Notes under the pieces: model-generated
What the model saw: the letters and a program-made list of their open reading frames with translations, nothing else
What the model was told of the DNA's origin: nothing
The model's database searches: none
Source: Haloarcula halobia
Lineage (GTDB): Archaea; Halobacteriota; Halobacteria; Halobacteriales; Haloarculaceae
Direction: 5' to 3'
NCBI RefSeq assembly: GCF_029338255.1
Contig: NZ_CP119787.1
Location: 1,860,001 to 1,924,000 of the forward strand
Length of the DNA stretch: 64,000 bases
In this document: positions 41,697 to 51,069 of the stretch, piece after piece
Layout of the letters: each line of letters starts with the position of its first letter
Position numbering within the stretch: position 1 is the first letter of the stretch
Made by a program: the position numbers and the translations under genes

Positions 41697-42500
41697 ATGA
41701 CCGACCTCGATGCCCTCCGCGACGAGTCGTACACCGGGGCGAATCGATGCTGGCCGTGTACCGTGGTCAACCTCGTGGTACTCAGTGTTTTTGTTCTCCT
41801 TTTGCGCGTGCGCGAGCGAACCGTCGCCAGCCTGGTCGTCGGGACGCTCGGGCTGGTCGTCGTCTACCTGCGCGGGTACCTCGTCCCGTACACGCCCCGG
41901 TTCGCACCACCGCTGGTCGCCGCGTCGCCGCTCCCGGACGACCTGTTCCACGGGGACCTAGACGCCGACGACGGTGGCTCGTTCGCCGACGACGTCACAC
42001 TCGACGGCGAACGGGTCCTCGGCGACCTCCTCGAGGCGGGCGTCGTCGTCGCCGACGACGAGATGCTGTTTCTTTCCGACGACGTGGACGCCGACTGGCA
42101 CGAGCGGATGGACCAGCTCGCCGACCGCTCGCTCGACGACCTCGCGGTCGAGGTCCGACGGACGCTGGCCCACGTCGAAGACGCCGACTCCCTGGTCGCC
42201 GACGACAGAGAGTGGGTGGTCGTCGGCGCCGCGGACGACCTGGTCGCTCGCCCGCTGGCCATCGCCGAACTCGCGGCCTACGAGGTCCTCGACGGCCGTC
42301 TCGACGACCAGCGACTCCGCCTCGCGGCCGCCGAGTCGTTCCGCATGTTCCTCGAGGACTGCCCGGCCTGCGGGACGGAACTGCGCGAGTCCTCGGGGGT
42401 CTCGTGTTGCGGTGGCTACACGGCGCCCCGGGAGTCGCCCCGGGAGACGCTCGTCTGTCCGTCCTGCAAACAGCGTCTGTACACCTTCCCTGCAGAGTGA
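41697..42500 (+). CDS. Membrane-anchored zinc-ribbon protein of unknown function
   Basis: A 267-residue protein: two N-terminal membrane helices (residues 20-38 and 44-66), an acidic soluble middle part of about 150 residues (DDVTLDGERVLGDLLEAGVV; no known domain), and a C-terminal zinc ribbon CPACG...SCCGG...CPSCKQRLY. The helices with a cytoplasmic zinc ribbon suggest a sensor or quality-control role, but I do not recognise the family. It is divergent from trmB copy 2 and 100 bp upstream of gfcR on the same strand. Confidence 0.6.
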   Translation: MTDLDALRDESYTGANRCWPCTVVNLVVLSVFVLLLRVRERTVASLVVGTLGLVVVYLRGYLVPYTPRFAPPLVAASPLPDDLFHGDLDADDGGSFADDVTLDGERVLGDLLEAGVVVADDEMLFLSDDVDADWHERMDQLADRSLDDLAVEVRRTLAHVEDADSLVADDREWVVVGAADDLVARPLAIAELAAYEVLDGRLDDQRLRLAAAESFRMFLEDCPACGTELRESSGVSCCGGYTAPRESPRETLVCPSCKQRLYTFPAE

Positions 42501-42601
42501 GAGTGGGTGGGCCCCGCGGAGGAGGGGCCACGTCCCGGGAAACCGGAGACACTTGTCTCGAGAGCATGGCCTATTAAGTCCTCCAACGCGGAGACACGTA
42601 C

Positions 42602-43237
42602 ATGAAGAACATCGACGACCTCGTGGACAGCGCCTCGGACCTCGCCGAGCGCGGTCTCTCGAAGGGTGAAATCGCCGACGAGCTCAACGTCTCCCGCGAG
42701 ACGGCGAGCTGGCTCGTCGAACGCAGCGGCGCTGGCCCGAAGCCGACGGTCCCGACGACCACCGGCGGCCCGCACGACATCCACGTCGACTGGTCCGCCA
42801 TCGGCCGCGACAGTGCCCGTCTCCACCACCTGGGTGCGGCGATGGCCGACCTCCTCTCGAAGCAGGGCGAGGACATCGACCTCACCATCGGCATCGAGAA
42901 GGCCGGCGCGCCACTCGCGACCACCGTCGCACAGGAACTCGAGACGGACCTGGGCACGTACTCCCCGTCGAAACACCAGTGGGACGACGACGACGACGCC
43001 ACCAGCGACGGCTCGTTCTCGCGGAACTTCGCCCAGATTCGCAACCGGGACTGCTTCATCGTCGACGACACCATCACCAGCGGGAAGACGATGTCCGAGA
43101 CCATCAACGCCATCCGCGAGCAGGACGGGAACCCGGTCGCCTGCGTGGTCCTCGCCGACAAGCGCGGCGTCGAGGACATCGAGGACGTCCCGGTGTACTC
43201 GCTCGTGCAGGTCATCCGCGTCGGAGCCGACGAGTAA
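42602..43237 (+). CDS. gfcR: Transcriptional regulator GfcR (PRTase-fold)
   Basis: A 211-residue protein combining an HTH (residues 12-36; LAERGLSKGEIADELNVSRE, then TASWLVERS) with an orotate-phosphoribosyltransferase-like domain whose PRPP loop is CFIVDDTITSGKTMSETINA. This is the architecture of Haloferax GfcR, which activates glucose and fructose catabolic genes (semi-phosphorylative ED and lower glycolysis). The presence of gdh and gnaD in the same island fits this role. The start MKNIDDLVDSASDLAE is at 42602. Confidence 0.92.
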   Translation: MKNIDDLVDSASDLAERGLSKGEIADELNVSRETASWLVERSGAGPKPTVPTTTGGPHDIHVDWSAIGRDSARLHHLGAAMADLLSKQGEDIDLTIGIEKAGAPLATTVAQELETDLGTYSPSKHQWDDDDDATSDGSFSRNFAQIRNRDCFIVDDTITSGKTMSETINAIREQDGNPVACVVLADKRGVEDIEDVPVYSLVQVIRVGADE

Positions 43238-43355
43238 GTCCCGGCCCCGGCGGCGCCGGTCGCCCCTTCGAACGTGGTTCTGTCTCTTCCGCTCTCACCG
43301 GGGCAGGCGACGCCGTCCCCACAGCGGAGGGTGAGGGCGTTCGACGGTCGACCGG

Positions 43356-45062
43356 TCAGTGCAGGTCGTAGACCCGCGCCTCGTATGGCCGCAGCTGCAG
43401 GTCCGACAGGTCAGCCGCCCCGCCGCCGTAGTTCGAGCGAACCAGCGTCGCGTCGTCGGCGACCTCGCCCAGGGCCACCGACTGGTGGTCCTCGTCGACG
43501 TTCAACACCACCAGCATCGACTCGTCGCCGAGCGTGCGCGTGTAGGCGTAGATTGACCCGTCGTCGGGGCACAACAGGTCGTACTCGCCGTAGACGAGGA
43601 CGTCGCGCCCGTGGCGCAGGTCGATGAGGTCGCGGTAGTAGTGCCACACGGAGTCGGGGTCGGCCCCGGCGTCGGCGGCGTTTATCTCCCGGTAGTTCTC
43701 GGCCACCTTGATCCAGGGCTCGCCGTCGGTGAAGCCGGCGTGGTCGCTGTCGTCCCACTGCATCGGGGTTCGCGAGTTGTCGCGACTCCGGTGGTTGACG
43801 ATATGGCGGACGTCCTGGTAGTCGTCGGTCCCGCGTTCCTCCATCAGGAGTTCGGCGTGGTTCTTCGCGTCCACGTCGCGGATCTCCTCGAACGTCTCGA
43901 AGTCGACGTTCGTCATCCCGATCTCGTCGCCCTGGAAGAGATACGGCGTCCCGCGCAACGTCAGCAGGAGCGTCGCGAACAGTTTCGCGGACTCGACGCG
44001 ATACGCACCGTCGTTCCCGAACCGCGAGACGGGCCGGGTCTGGTCGTGGTTGTTCAGGTAGACGCTGTTCCAGCCGCCGTCTTCCATCCCCTCCTGCCAG
44101 CGGGTGAGCACCCGCTTCAGGTCCCGCAGGTCCCACTCGCCCAGCGCCTCGTCGTCGGCGACGTCCCACCGGCTGTCCCCGTCGACGTCGACCAGCATGT
44201 GCTGGAAGTGAAAGACGCTGCCGAGGCCGTCCTCGATGTACTCCCGGGCCTGCTCGACGTCGGTCCCCGGCGTCTCGCCGACGGTCATGACGTCGTAGTC
44301 CGAGAGCACCTCGTCGTTCATCTCCCGCAGGTACTCGTGGATACGGGGTCCGTCGACGAAGTGCTCGGTGCCGACCTGACCGTTCTCCTCGCCGTCCGGC
44401 AACCCCTCCGTCTTCGAGAGGAGGTTGACGACGTCCATCCGGAACCCGTCGACGCCCTTCTCCAGCCACCAGCGCATCATCTCGTAGATGGCCTCGCGCA
44501 CCTCGGGGTTCCGCCAGTTCAGGTCCGGTTGCTTGGTGTCGAAGAGGTGCAGGTAGTACTGCTCGCGAACCTCGTCGAAGGTCCACGTCGGCCCGCCGAA
44601 GAACGACTCCCAGTTGTTCGGGAGGCCGCCGTCGGCGGGTTCGTCGCGCCAGTAGTAGAAGTCCTCGTAGCCGGGTTCGCGCCGCCGGGACTTCTCGAAC
44701 CACTCGTGTTCGTCGCTGGTGTGGTTGACCACGAGGTCCATCACCAGTTTCATGTCCCGGTCGTGGAGCGCGTCGCGCAGGGCCTCCCAGTCGGCCATCG
44801 TCCCGAACGTCTCGTCGATCGTCCGGTAGTCCCGGATGTCGTAGCCGTTGTCCGCCTGCGGGGAGTCGTAGACCGGACACAGCCAGACGACGTCCGCCCC
44901 CAGGTCGTCCAGGTACGGCACCTTCTCGACGACGCCCTGCAGGTCGCCGACGCCGTCGCCGTCGGTGTCGTTGAAGCTCCGCGGATAGATCTGGTAGACG
45001 GTGGCTTCCTTCCACCACTCGCGGTCGATTCCCTCGGCCGACGGGGCGTCTCCACTGGTCAT
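43356..45062 (-). CDS. GH13 alpha-glucosidase, copy 1
   Basis: A 568-residue alpha-glucosidase/oligo-1,6-glucosidase-type enzyme. Conserved regions: MDLVVNH (109-114), nucleophile Asp210 in GFRMDVVNLLSK, acid Glu263 in VGETPG, Asp340 in NNHDQTR. FNDTDGDGVGDLQGV is the subfamily calcium-like loop. No signal peptide, so it is intracellular, acting on imported malto- or isomalto-oligosaccharides. The start at 45062 is chosen by comparison with copy 2. Copy 2 lies 86 bp upstream on the same strand. Confidence 0.94.
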   Translation of the reverse strand: MTSGDAPSAEGIDREWWKEATVYQIYPRSFNDTDGDGVGDLQGVVEKVPYLDDLGADVVWLCPVYDSPQADNGYDIRDYRTIDETFGTMADWEALRDALHDRDMKLVMDLVVNHTSDEHEWFEKSRRREPGYEDFYYWRDEPADGGLPNNWESFFGGPTWTFDEVREQYYLHLFDTKQPDLNWRNPEVREAIYEMMRWWLEKGVDGFRMDVVNLLSKTEGLPDGEENGQVGTEHFVDGPRIHEYLREMNDEVLSDYDVMTVGETPGTDVEQAREYIEDGLGSVFHFQHMLVDVDGDSRWDVADDEALGEWDLRDLKRVLTRWQEGMEDGGWNSVYLNNHDQTRPVSRFGNDGAYRVESAKLFATLLLTLRGTPYLFQGDEIGMTNVDFETFEEIRDVDAKNHAELLMEERGTDDYQDVRHIVNHRSRDNSRTPMQWDDSDHAGFTDGEPWIKVAENYREINAADAGADPDSVWHYYRDLIDLRHGRDVLVYGEYDLLCPDDGSIYAYTRTLGDESMLVVLNVDEDHQSVALGEVADDATLVRSNYGGGAADLSDLQLRPYEARVYDLH

Positions 45063-45147
45063 CTCTGGATCGAACGTCGTCGGTCGCCCCCCTAACTGTT
45101 GTGTTACCACCCGCCGGCACAGGCGGGGCGCATCCGGGGCCGAGCGG

Positions 45148-46845
45148 TCAGCGTTCGTAGATGCGGGCCTCGTACGGTCGCAACGACAGCGGTGCGCGCG
45201 CGTCGCCGGGGTCGTCGTAGTTCGCGACCAGCACCTCGGCGTCGTCGGACTCGACCCGACCGGGGAGTTCGTAGGTGGCACGCTCGTCCGACCAGTTCAG
45301 GACGACCAGCGCCCGGCGGTCGCCCAGCGTCCGCGCGAACGCCCACACCTGCGAGTGGTGCTCGCTCAGGAGTTCGTAGTCGCCGTAGACCAGCAGGTCG
45401 CTGTCGTGGCGCAGGTCGATGAGGTCGCGGTAGTAGTGCCACACTGAGTCGGGGTCAGCCCGGGCGTCGGCGACGTTTACCTCCTCGTGGTTCGGGTTGA
45501 CGTCGATCCAGGGCTCGCCGTCGGTGAAACCGGCGTGCTCGCTGTCGTCCCACTGCATCGGGGTGCGGGCGTTGTCCCGGCACCGATACCGGATGACGGC
45601 CTGGACTTCCTCGAAGGAATCGATGTCGCCTTCCTCCAGGGCGAGCTCCAGTCGGTTGCGCGCGTCGGCGTCGCGCAGCTGGTCCATGCTGGTCCAGGGG
45701 TAGTTCGTCATGCCGATCTCGTCGCCCTGGTAGACGTAGGGGGTCCCCTGCAGGCTAAAGAGGAACGTGGCGAGGAGCTTCGCGGACTCCCGCCGATACC
45801 GGTCGTCGTCGCCGAACCGGGAGACGATGCGGGGCCAGTCGTGGGTGCCGAGGAAGACGGTGTTCCAGGCGTCGTCCTCGTCGAGTTCGCGCTGCCACTC
45901 CGAGAGCACCTCGCGCAGGTCGGACAGTTCCCACTCCTCGACCTCCCACCACCCGGACTCCGACCCGAAATCCAGCAGGATGTGTTCGTAGTGAAAGACC
46001 ATGCTCAGGCCGTCGCCGCTTGGTCCACAGTATCTCTTGGCGTCCTCGGGCCCGGCGTCGATAGCCTCCCCGACGGTCATGACGTCGTACTCGCTGAACG
46101 TCTCCTCGACCATCTCGCTGACGTAGTCGTGGACCTTCGGCCCGTTGGCGAACAGTTCACTCCCCACCCAGCCCTCGTCCTCGTCGCCGTCGGGGAGGTC
46201 CGGGGGCTTCGAGATGAGGTTGAACACGTCCATCCGGAACCCGTCGATGCCCTTCTCCAGCCACCAGGTTATCATGTCGTAGACGTCCTCGCGGACCGCG
46301 GGGTTCTCCCAGTTCAGGTCCGGCTGGGCCTCGTCGAACAGGTGGAGGTAGTACGCCTCGCGCTCGTCGTCGTACTCCCAGGCCGACCCACCGAAACCCG
46401 AGGTCCAGTTGTTCGGCGGGTCGTCGTCGGGCTCGCCATCGACCCACCAGTAGTAGTCGTCGTAGGGTTCCTCGCCCGCCCGCGATCGCTGGAACCAGGC
46501 GTGCTGGTCGCTCGTGTGGTTCACGACCAGGTCCATGATGAGGCGGATGTCCCGGTCGTGCATCTCATAGAGGAGCTCGTCGAAGTCCGACATCCGGCCG
46601 TACTCTCGCTTTATCGAGCGGTAGTCGGCGATGTCGTACCCGTTGTCGACGTGCGGTGACTCGTACAGCGGGTTCACCCAGACGATGTCGACGCCCAGGT
46701 CGTCCAGGTAGTCCAGGCGTTCGATGATGCCACGGATGTCACCGAGGCCGTCGCCGTCGGTGTCGTTGAAGCTCTGGGGGTAGATCTGGTAGACGAACGA
46801 CTCCTTCCACCACCGCCTGTCGACGTCGGGTTCGCTTGGACACAT
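45148..46845 (-). CDS. GH13 alpha-glucosidase, copy 2
   Basis: A 565-residue paralogue of copy 1 with near-identical N-terminus and C-terminus (RPYEARIYER versus RPYEARVYDLH). Nucleophile Asp206 (GFRMDVFNLIS), acid Glu260 (VGEAIDAG) and Asp336 are kept. The motif before the last aspartate is GTHD instead of the usual NHD, an Asn-to-Thr change next to the transition-state-stabilising His. It is intracellular. Tandem duplication with divergence suggests different linkage or chain-length preference (inference). It is probably co-transcribed with copy 1. Confidence 0.94.
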   Translation of the reverse strand: MCPSEPDVDRRWWKESFVYQIYPQSFNDTDGDGLGDIRGIIERLDYLDDLGVDIVWVNPLYESPHVDNGYDIADYRSIKREYGRMSDFDELLYEMHDRDIRLIMDLVVNHTSDQHAWFQRSRAGEEPYDDYYWWVDGEPDDDPPNNWTSGFGGSAWEYDDEREAYYLHLFDEAQPDLNWENPAVREDVYDMITWWLEKGIDGFRMDVFNLISKPPDLPDGDEDEGWVGSELFANGPKVHDYVSEMVEETFSEYDVMTVGEAIDAGPEDAKRYCGPSGDGLSMVFHYEHILLDFGSESGWWEVEEWELSDLREVLSEWQRELDEDDAWNTVFLGTHDWPRIVSRFGDDDRYRRESAKLLATFLFSLQGTPYVYQGDEIGMTNYPWTSMDQLRDADARNRLELALEEGDIDSFEEVQAVIRYRCRDNARTPMQWDDSEHAGFTDGEPWIDVNPNHEEVNVADARADPDSVWHYYRDLIDLRHDSDLLVYGDYELLSEHHSQVWAFARTLGDRRALVVLNWSDERATYELPGRVESDDAEVLVANYDDPGDARAPLSLRPYEARIYER

Positions 46846-46919
46846 CAGTCAGACTGTCCGGAGAATTTCGCCAAACCGCTAATAAACCTTGTACCCGTCG
46901 CGGAGCGCGGGACGGGCGG

Positions 46920-47999
46920 CTACAGGTGGAGGACGTCGGGACGCGCCAGCTCGAGGTCGTAGCCCACCGCCTCGACGCGCCGGGTGGGCCACGCGCCCGT
47001 GACCGAGAGCGTCTCGACGCCCCTCTCGGTGACCAGGTGGGTGTCCTCGCTCTTCGCGCCCTGAATCGTCGGGTTCCAGGCGTACCCCTGCGGGAGCACC
47101 ACGGGAGCCTCGCTGTCGGGGGTCGCGATCCACTCGCGTCCGTCGAATCCGGCGGCTCCGCCCTGGTGGTGGTGCTGCCACTCGCCGTCCCACCCGACGC
47201 CGTCGTAGGCGGCCTGAATCGCGCCGAAGACTTCCCCCGCCACCCCGCCCTCGCGGCCGACGGCCCGTGTGGCAGCCAGCGCCGACGTCTCGACGCGCAT
47301 CGCCTTCCGCGTGCGCTCTTCGAGCCACTCGGGTGGGTCGAACGCGACGGTCCGGGTCGTGCTGGTGAACAGGCCGTCACGGTTGCCCGTCACCGAGAGG
47401 AGCGTGTAGTCGCCCACCGGCGCCGATGAGGGCGTGTAGTGGCGGTGGCGCTGGGCTCGCTGGCTCCCGCCCACGAGGACCACGGGCGAGGCGATGCCCC
47501 GGACCTCCAGCTCTCGGTGGAGTGCGCCGGCGACGTCCAATTCGGTGTCGGTGGGGTCGATATCCCTGGCGACGGTCTCGACGGCCGCCGCCGTCTCCTC
47601 GCTCAGGACTCTGTAGGCGTCGACCTGAGTGTCCGTGAGGGGCTGGCGGAGGGCGGTGGCGTCGACCGACGCGAAACCCTCGACGTCGAAGTCGGCGGCC
47701 GCGGGCGTCGGACTCACCGCGGCGACGGTCTCGGCGAGGTTCCCGTCGTACCACTCGACAGTCTCGACGGCCACGTCCGCGGCGAGTTCCTCCTCGCGGA
47801 GGCGCGGCGCCTCGATGGTGTCCGTGACCACGGTCACCCCGTCGCCGTCGTAGCCCGCGGCCGCGACTCCCACGTCGCCGGCCCGGTCGACGACGTTGTC
47901 GCCCCCGGTCAGCCAGGTGAACGAGTTGGGCCGGGCGAACCAGACGGCCGCCAGATCGTTCTCGGCGAGGTACGCGTCGAGTCGCGCTTCGATCGACAT
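46920..47999 (-). CDS. M24-type pita-bread-fold protein with altered metal site
   Basis: A 359-residue creatinase/aminopeptidase-P-like protein: an N-terminal domain (residues 1-130), then the pita-bread fold. The usual five metal ligands are Asp, Asp, His, Glu, Glu. Here the first Asp motif reads SVTGNRDG, the SDxTRT motif reads TSTTRTV, the FTIEPG motif reads YAWNPTI, and only the His-rich segment (WQHHHQGG) and the last Glu (KSEDTHLVTERG) remain. It may be metal-free like creatinase, or have lost peptidase activity. It stands alone between copy 2 of the glucosidase and the AIM24 gene. Confidence 0.8.
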   Translation of the reverse strand: MSIEARLDAYLAENDLAAVWFARPNSFTWLTGGDNVVDRAGDVGVAAAGYDGDGVTVVTDTIEAPRLREEELAADVAVETVEWYDGNLAETVAAVSPTPAAADFDVEGFASVDATALRQPLTDTQVDAYRVLSEETAAAVETVARDIDPTDTELDVAGALHRELEVRGIASPVVLVGGSQRAQRHRHYTPSSAPVGDYTLLSVTGNRDGLFTSTTRTVAFDPPEWLEERTRKAMRVETSALAATRAVGREGGVAGEVFGAIQAAYDGVGWDGEWQHHHQGGAAGFDGREWIATPDSEAPVVLPQGYAWNPTIQGAKSEDTHLVTERGVETLSVTGAWPTRRVEAVGYDLELARPDVLHL

Positions 48000-48042
48000 A
48001 CCCGTCCATCCCGAGGGCCGGTAATAAATCCGGCCGACCCGC

Positions 48043-48759
48043 TCAGAGGAAGTCGGTCATGTCCGGCGCCCCGCCGCCGTCGTTGTCCCGGTTCCCGGGG
48101 AGCGACTCCGCGATGGCGGCGATGAAGGAGTCGAGCCCCCGCGTCTGGTACCAGACGGTCCCGGGACCGGTGAAGTCCATCACCAGGCCCTCGCCGCTCA
48201 GCAGCGTCGACTTCAGGCCGCCGACGCGTCGCGCGTCGAAGTCGACCGAGCTCTCCCACGCGACGACGTGCTCGTTGTCGACGGTGTAGGTCTCGCCGGC
48301 CTCGAGCTCGACGGACTCGAGCCCGCCGAACGCTTCGATGAAGACGTCGCCGGTCCCTTTCAGCGCCAGCGGCGTGATGCTCGCCCCCGCGAGCACCGAC
48401 TTGATGCCGCCGAACTCCGAGTCGATGTCGATGGCGGGGTCGGCCGCGAGGAACGCCCCGTCGACGGCATAGAGCGTCTCGTCGGTGAGTTCGTGGTGGC
48501 TGACGTCGCCGGGTGCCGGCGGGGCAAGCGTCAGGCGCCCCGGCCCACCCCTGGCCGTGAACTCGTTTGCCAGCAGCGACTCGCCGCCCAGCAGTGACTT
48601 CGCCGAGCTGAGGATGCCGTCCCTGCTCGTCGTGGTCTCGATCGAGATGCTCGCCGAGTGGCTCACCATCGCACCCGGTTCCGCGAGTACCGATTCACCT
48701 TCCTCCATGTCGAGGACGACGTGCGTGTACGCGGGCTTGTGTGTCAGTTCGATGTCCAT
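48043..48759 (-). CDS. AIM24/TIGR00266-family protein
   Basis: A 238-residue beta-prism-like protein of the TIGR00266/AIM24 family: EPGAMVSHSASISIETTTSR, FTARGGPGRLTLAPPAPGDV, then GLVMDFTGPGTVWYQTRGLD. The repeated Gly-rich beta triplets are characteristic. Function unknown in archaea; the family is linked to membrane organisation in mitochondria. No membrane span. Promoter CAGTATAAATG (48790-48800 region, minus sense) lies upstream. No functional link with neighbours is evident. Confidence 0.87.
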   Translation of the reverse strand: MDIELTHKPAYTHVVLDMEEGESVLAEPGAMVSHSASISIETTTSRDGILSSAKSLLGGESLLANEFTARGGPGRLTLAPPAPGDVSHHELTDETLYAVDGAFLAADPAIDIDSEFGGIKSVLAGASITPLALKGTGDVFIEAFGGLESVELEAGETYTVDNEHVVAWESSVDFDARRVGGLKSTLLSGEGLVMDFTGPGTVWYQTRGLDSFIAAIAESLPGNRDNDGGGAPDMTDFL

Positions 48760-48838
48760 GACGTATCAGTCATATCTTGCTCGCTCTCCAGTATAAATGT
48801 TGACGGCGTGAAAACTCTCAAGGGCGAGTGGGGCCCGT

Positions 48839-49948
48839 TCAGTCGACGGCGACCCACTCGCCGCGCTCGTCGCTCCGTTCGACCGCGTCGAGGACCCGCT
48901 GGACCGCCAGGCCGTCCTCGAAACTCGGCTCGTATTGCCCGTCGGCGGCCACGGCGGACAGGAACTCGTAGTTCTCGTGGACGAACGTGTGCTCCCACCC
49001 GATGACGTGACCCGGCGGCCACCAGTGGTCGACGTACGGGTCCGACTCGTCGGTCACCAGTACCGTCTCGAACCCGCGGCCGTCCTCGCGGAGCAGTTCG
49101 AGTTCGTTCAGCCGCTCGAGCGAGAAGCGCAGGCTCCCCTTTGTTCCCTCGATCTCGATGGTGTGGTCGTTCTTGTGGCCGTTGGCGAACCGCGACGCTT
49201 CGAGGGTGCCCATCACGCCGTTCTCGAACTCGACCTGGGCGCTGTAGGCGTCGTCGACGGTCACCGGTCGGGTCTCCGACCCGTCCTCGGTGGGTCGTTC
49301 GTCGACGAAGGCCCGCAGGTGGCCGCTCAGCCGGTCGACGTCCCCGACGAGGAACCGGGTGAGGTCGACGGTGTGGGCCCCGAGGTCGCCGAGCGCGCCG
49401 CTCCCGGCCATCTCCGCGTCGTTGCGCCACGACCACGGGGCCTCGGGGTCGGTCAGCCAGTCCTGGAGGTAGCGCCCGCGGAAGTGTCGAATCTCGCCGA
49501 GCTGGCCGTCGTCGATGAGCCCTTTGGCGTACTGGATGGCGGGGACGAACCGGTAGTTGAACGCGATGCCCGCGGGCACGTCCGCCTCGCGCGCCGCGTC
49601 GGCCATCTTTTCGGCCGGTTCGAGCGTCGGCGCGAGCGGCTTCTCACAGAAGACCGGCGTGCCGGCCTCCAGCGCCGCAATCGAGGGCTCGGCGTGGACG
49701 TGGTTGGGGCCGAGATTGTAGAAGACGTCGACGTCGTCGACGACGTCCCGCCAGTCGGTGGCGATGCGAGCGAAGCCGAGCCTGTCTGCCGCCTCGGAGA
49801 GTGCGTCTTCGTCACGGCCCACCAGCACGTCGCGTTCGACGGCCGGCGCGTCCTCGAAGAACATCGGCAGGCGCGCGAAGGCGTTCGCGTGGGCCTTGCC
49901 CATGAAGCGGTAGCCGAGGACGCCGACGGAGAGGGGGGCTGTTGTCAT
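48839..49948 (-). CDS. Gfo/Idh/MocA-family oxidoreductase
   Basis: A 369-residue NAD(P)-dependent oxidoreductase: LSVGVLGYRFMGKAHANAFA (Rossmann), NLGPNHVHAEPSIAALEAGT, FCEKPLAPT (the EKP lysine), and GALGDLGAHTVDLTRFLVGD (active-site Asp-His). It acts on a sugar, inositol or sugar acid. It follows the sugar-phosphate isomerase/epimerase gene by 12 bp on the same strand. This is the intact relative of the pseudogene at 34688. Confidence 0.92.
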   Translation of the reverse strand: MTTAPLSVGVLGYRFMGKAHANAFARLPMFFEDAPAVERDVLVGRDEDALSEAADRLGFARIATDWRDVVDDVDVFYNLGPNHVHAEPSIAALEAGTPVFCEKPLAPTLEPAEKMADAAREADVPAGIAFNYRFVPAIQYAKGLIDDGQLGEIRHFRGRYLQDWLTDPEAPWSWRNDAEMAGSGALGDLGAHTVDLTRFLVGDVDRLSGHLRAFVDERPTEDGSETRPVTVDDAYSAQVEFENGVMGTLEASRFANGHKNDHTIEIEGTKGSLRFSLERLNELELLREDGRGFETVLVTDESDPYVDHWWPPGHVIGWEHTFVHENYEFLSAVAADGQYEPSFEDGLAVQRVLDAVERSDERGEWVAVD

Positions 49949-49960
49949 GTGTTGGTCACC

Positions 49961-50929
49961 TCACTCCGCCCAGTAGGCGTCACCCGGTTGCGTCTCGAAG
50001 ACGGCGCGGTCGAGCACGTCGACGGCCTTCTCCAGTCCCTCGCGCGCGCTCGTGAGGGAGTCCTCGTGCTCGATGGACAGCGTCCCGTCGTAGCCGACCA
50101 TCCGCAGCGTCGAGACGACGTCCTTCCAGTGGCTCTCGTCGTGGCCGTAGCCGATAGAGCGAAAGAGCCACGAGCGGTTGGGTTCGTCCGTGTACGGCGC
50201 GGTGTCGAGCACACCCTTCTCGCGGGCCTCCGACTCGTAGACCTTCGTGTCCTTGGCGTGGACGTGGTGGATGGCGTCGTGCTCGCCGAGCAGGCGGATG
50301 GCCTCGGTGACGTCGATGCCCTGCCAGTAGAGGTGCGAGGGGTCGAAGTTCGCGCCGACGCGACCGTTTGTCAGCTCGCGGAGTCGCAGGAGGCCGCGGG
50401 GCTCGTAGACGAGCATGTTGGGGTGCATCTCGATGGCGACGTCGACGTCGTGGGCGGCGGCGTGCGCAGCCAGGTCCGACCAGTACTCGTCGGCGACGCG
50501 CCACTGGTACTCGTGGGCGTCGGCGTGTTCGGTCGGCCACGGCGCCGTGATCCAGTTGGGCACCTCGTCGTTGGGACCGCCGGCCGGAAGGCCCGAGAAG
50601 CAGGTCACCGCGTCGACGCCAAGCTGGTCGGCAAGGCGGATGGCCTCGCGGAGTTCCGTGTCGGCCTCCGCGGCGCGCTCGTCGTCGGGGTGCAGTGGGT
50701 TGTTGTGGGTCGCGAGCGCGCTGACGTCCATGTCGTGCTCGTCCAGCAGGTCCCGCAGCTCGGTCTGTGCACCCTCGTCGTCGAGGTAGTCCTCGCGCGG
50801 GAGGTGGTCGTCGCCGGGGAAGCCACCACAGCCGAGTTCGACCGCGTCGACGCCGATGCTGTCCAGGTAGGCCAGTGCGTCCGGGAGGGACTGGTCGCCG
50901 AGTGGGACGGTGAGTACTCCGACTTGCAT
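49961..50929 (-). CDS. Sugar phosphate isomerase/epimerase (xylose-isomerase-like TIM barrel)
   Basis: A 322-residue TIM barrel: VELGCGGFPGDDH, VDVAIEMHPNMLVYEP (metal Glu), GANFDPSHLYWQGID (Asp-His ligands), HHVHAKDTKVYES and TLSIEHEDSLTSAREG (last Glu). Residue pattern indicates divalent-metal-dependent epimerisation of a keto-sugar or related compound. The gene pair isomerase plus Gfo/Idh/MocA is a common sugar-catabolic module (inositol, oxidised sugars). No transporter for a specific substrate lies adjacent. Confidence 0.9.
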   Translation of the reverse strand: MQVGVLTVPLGDQSLPDALAYLDSIGVDAVELGCGGFPGDDHLPREDYLDDEGAQTELRDLLDEHDMDVSALATHNNPLHPDDERAAEADTELREAIRLADQLGVDAVTCFSGLPAGGPNDEVPNWITAPWPTEHADAHEYQWRVADEYWSDLAAHAAAHDVDVAIEMHPNMLVYEPRGLLRLRELTNGRVGANFDPSHLYWQGIDVTEAIRLLGEHDAIHHVHAKDTKVYESEAREKGVLDTAPYTDEPNRSWLFRSIGYGHDESHWKDVVSTLRMVGYDGTLSIEHEDSLTSAREGLEKAVDVLDRAVFETQPGDAYWAE

Positions 50930-51069
50930 AGGTGAGTAGTCGAAAATGACACTGATAAAACCTTCCAGTGAGGCCGAACCACCGCCTGCCTCTCCCCCAC
51001 GTGTCTCGTTCTCACGGCCTGGTGCCCGTTCCCTCTAGACTTTTGTAACGGGGATAGCAAGAGCCCCAC

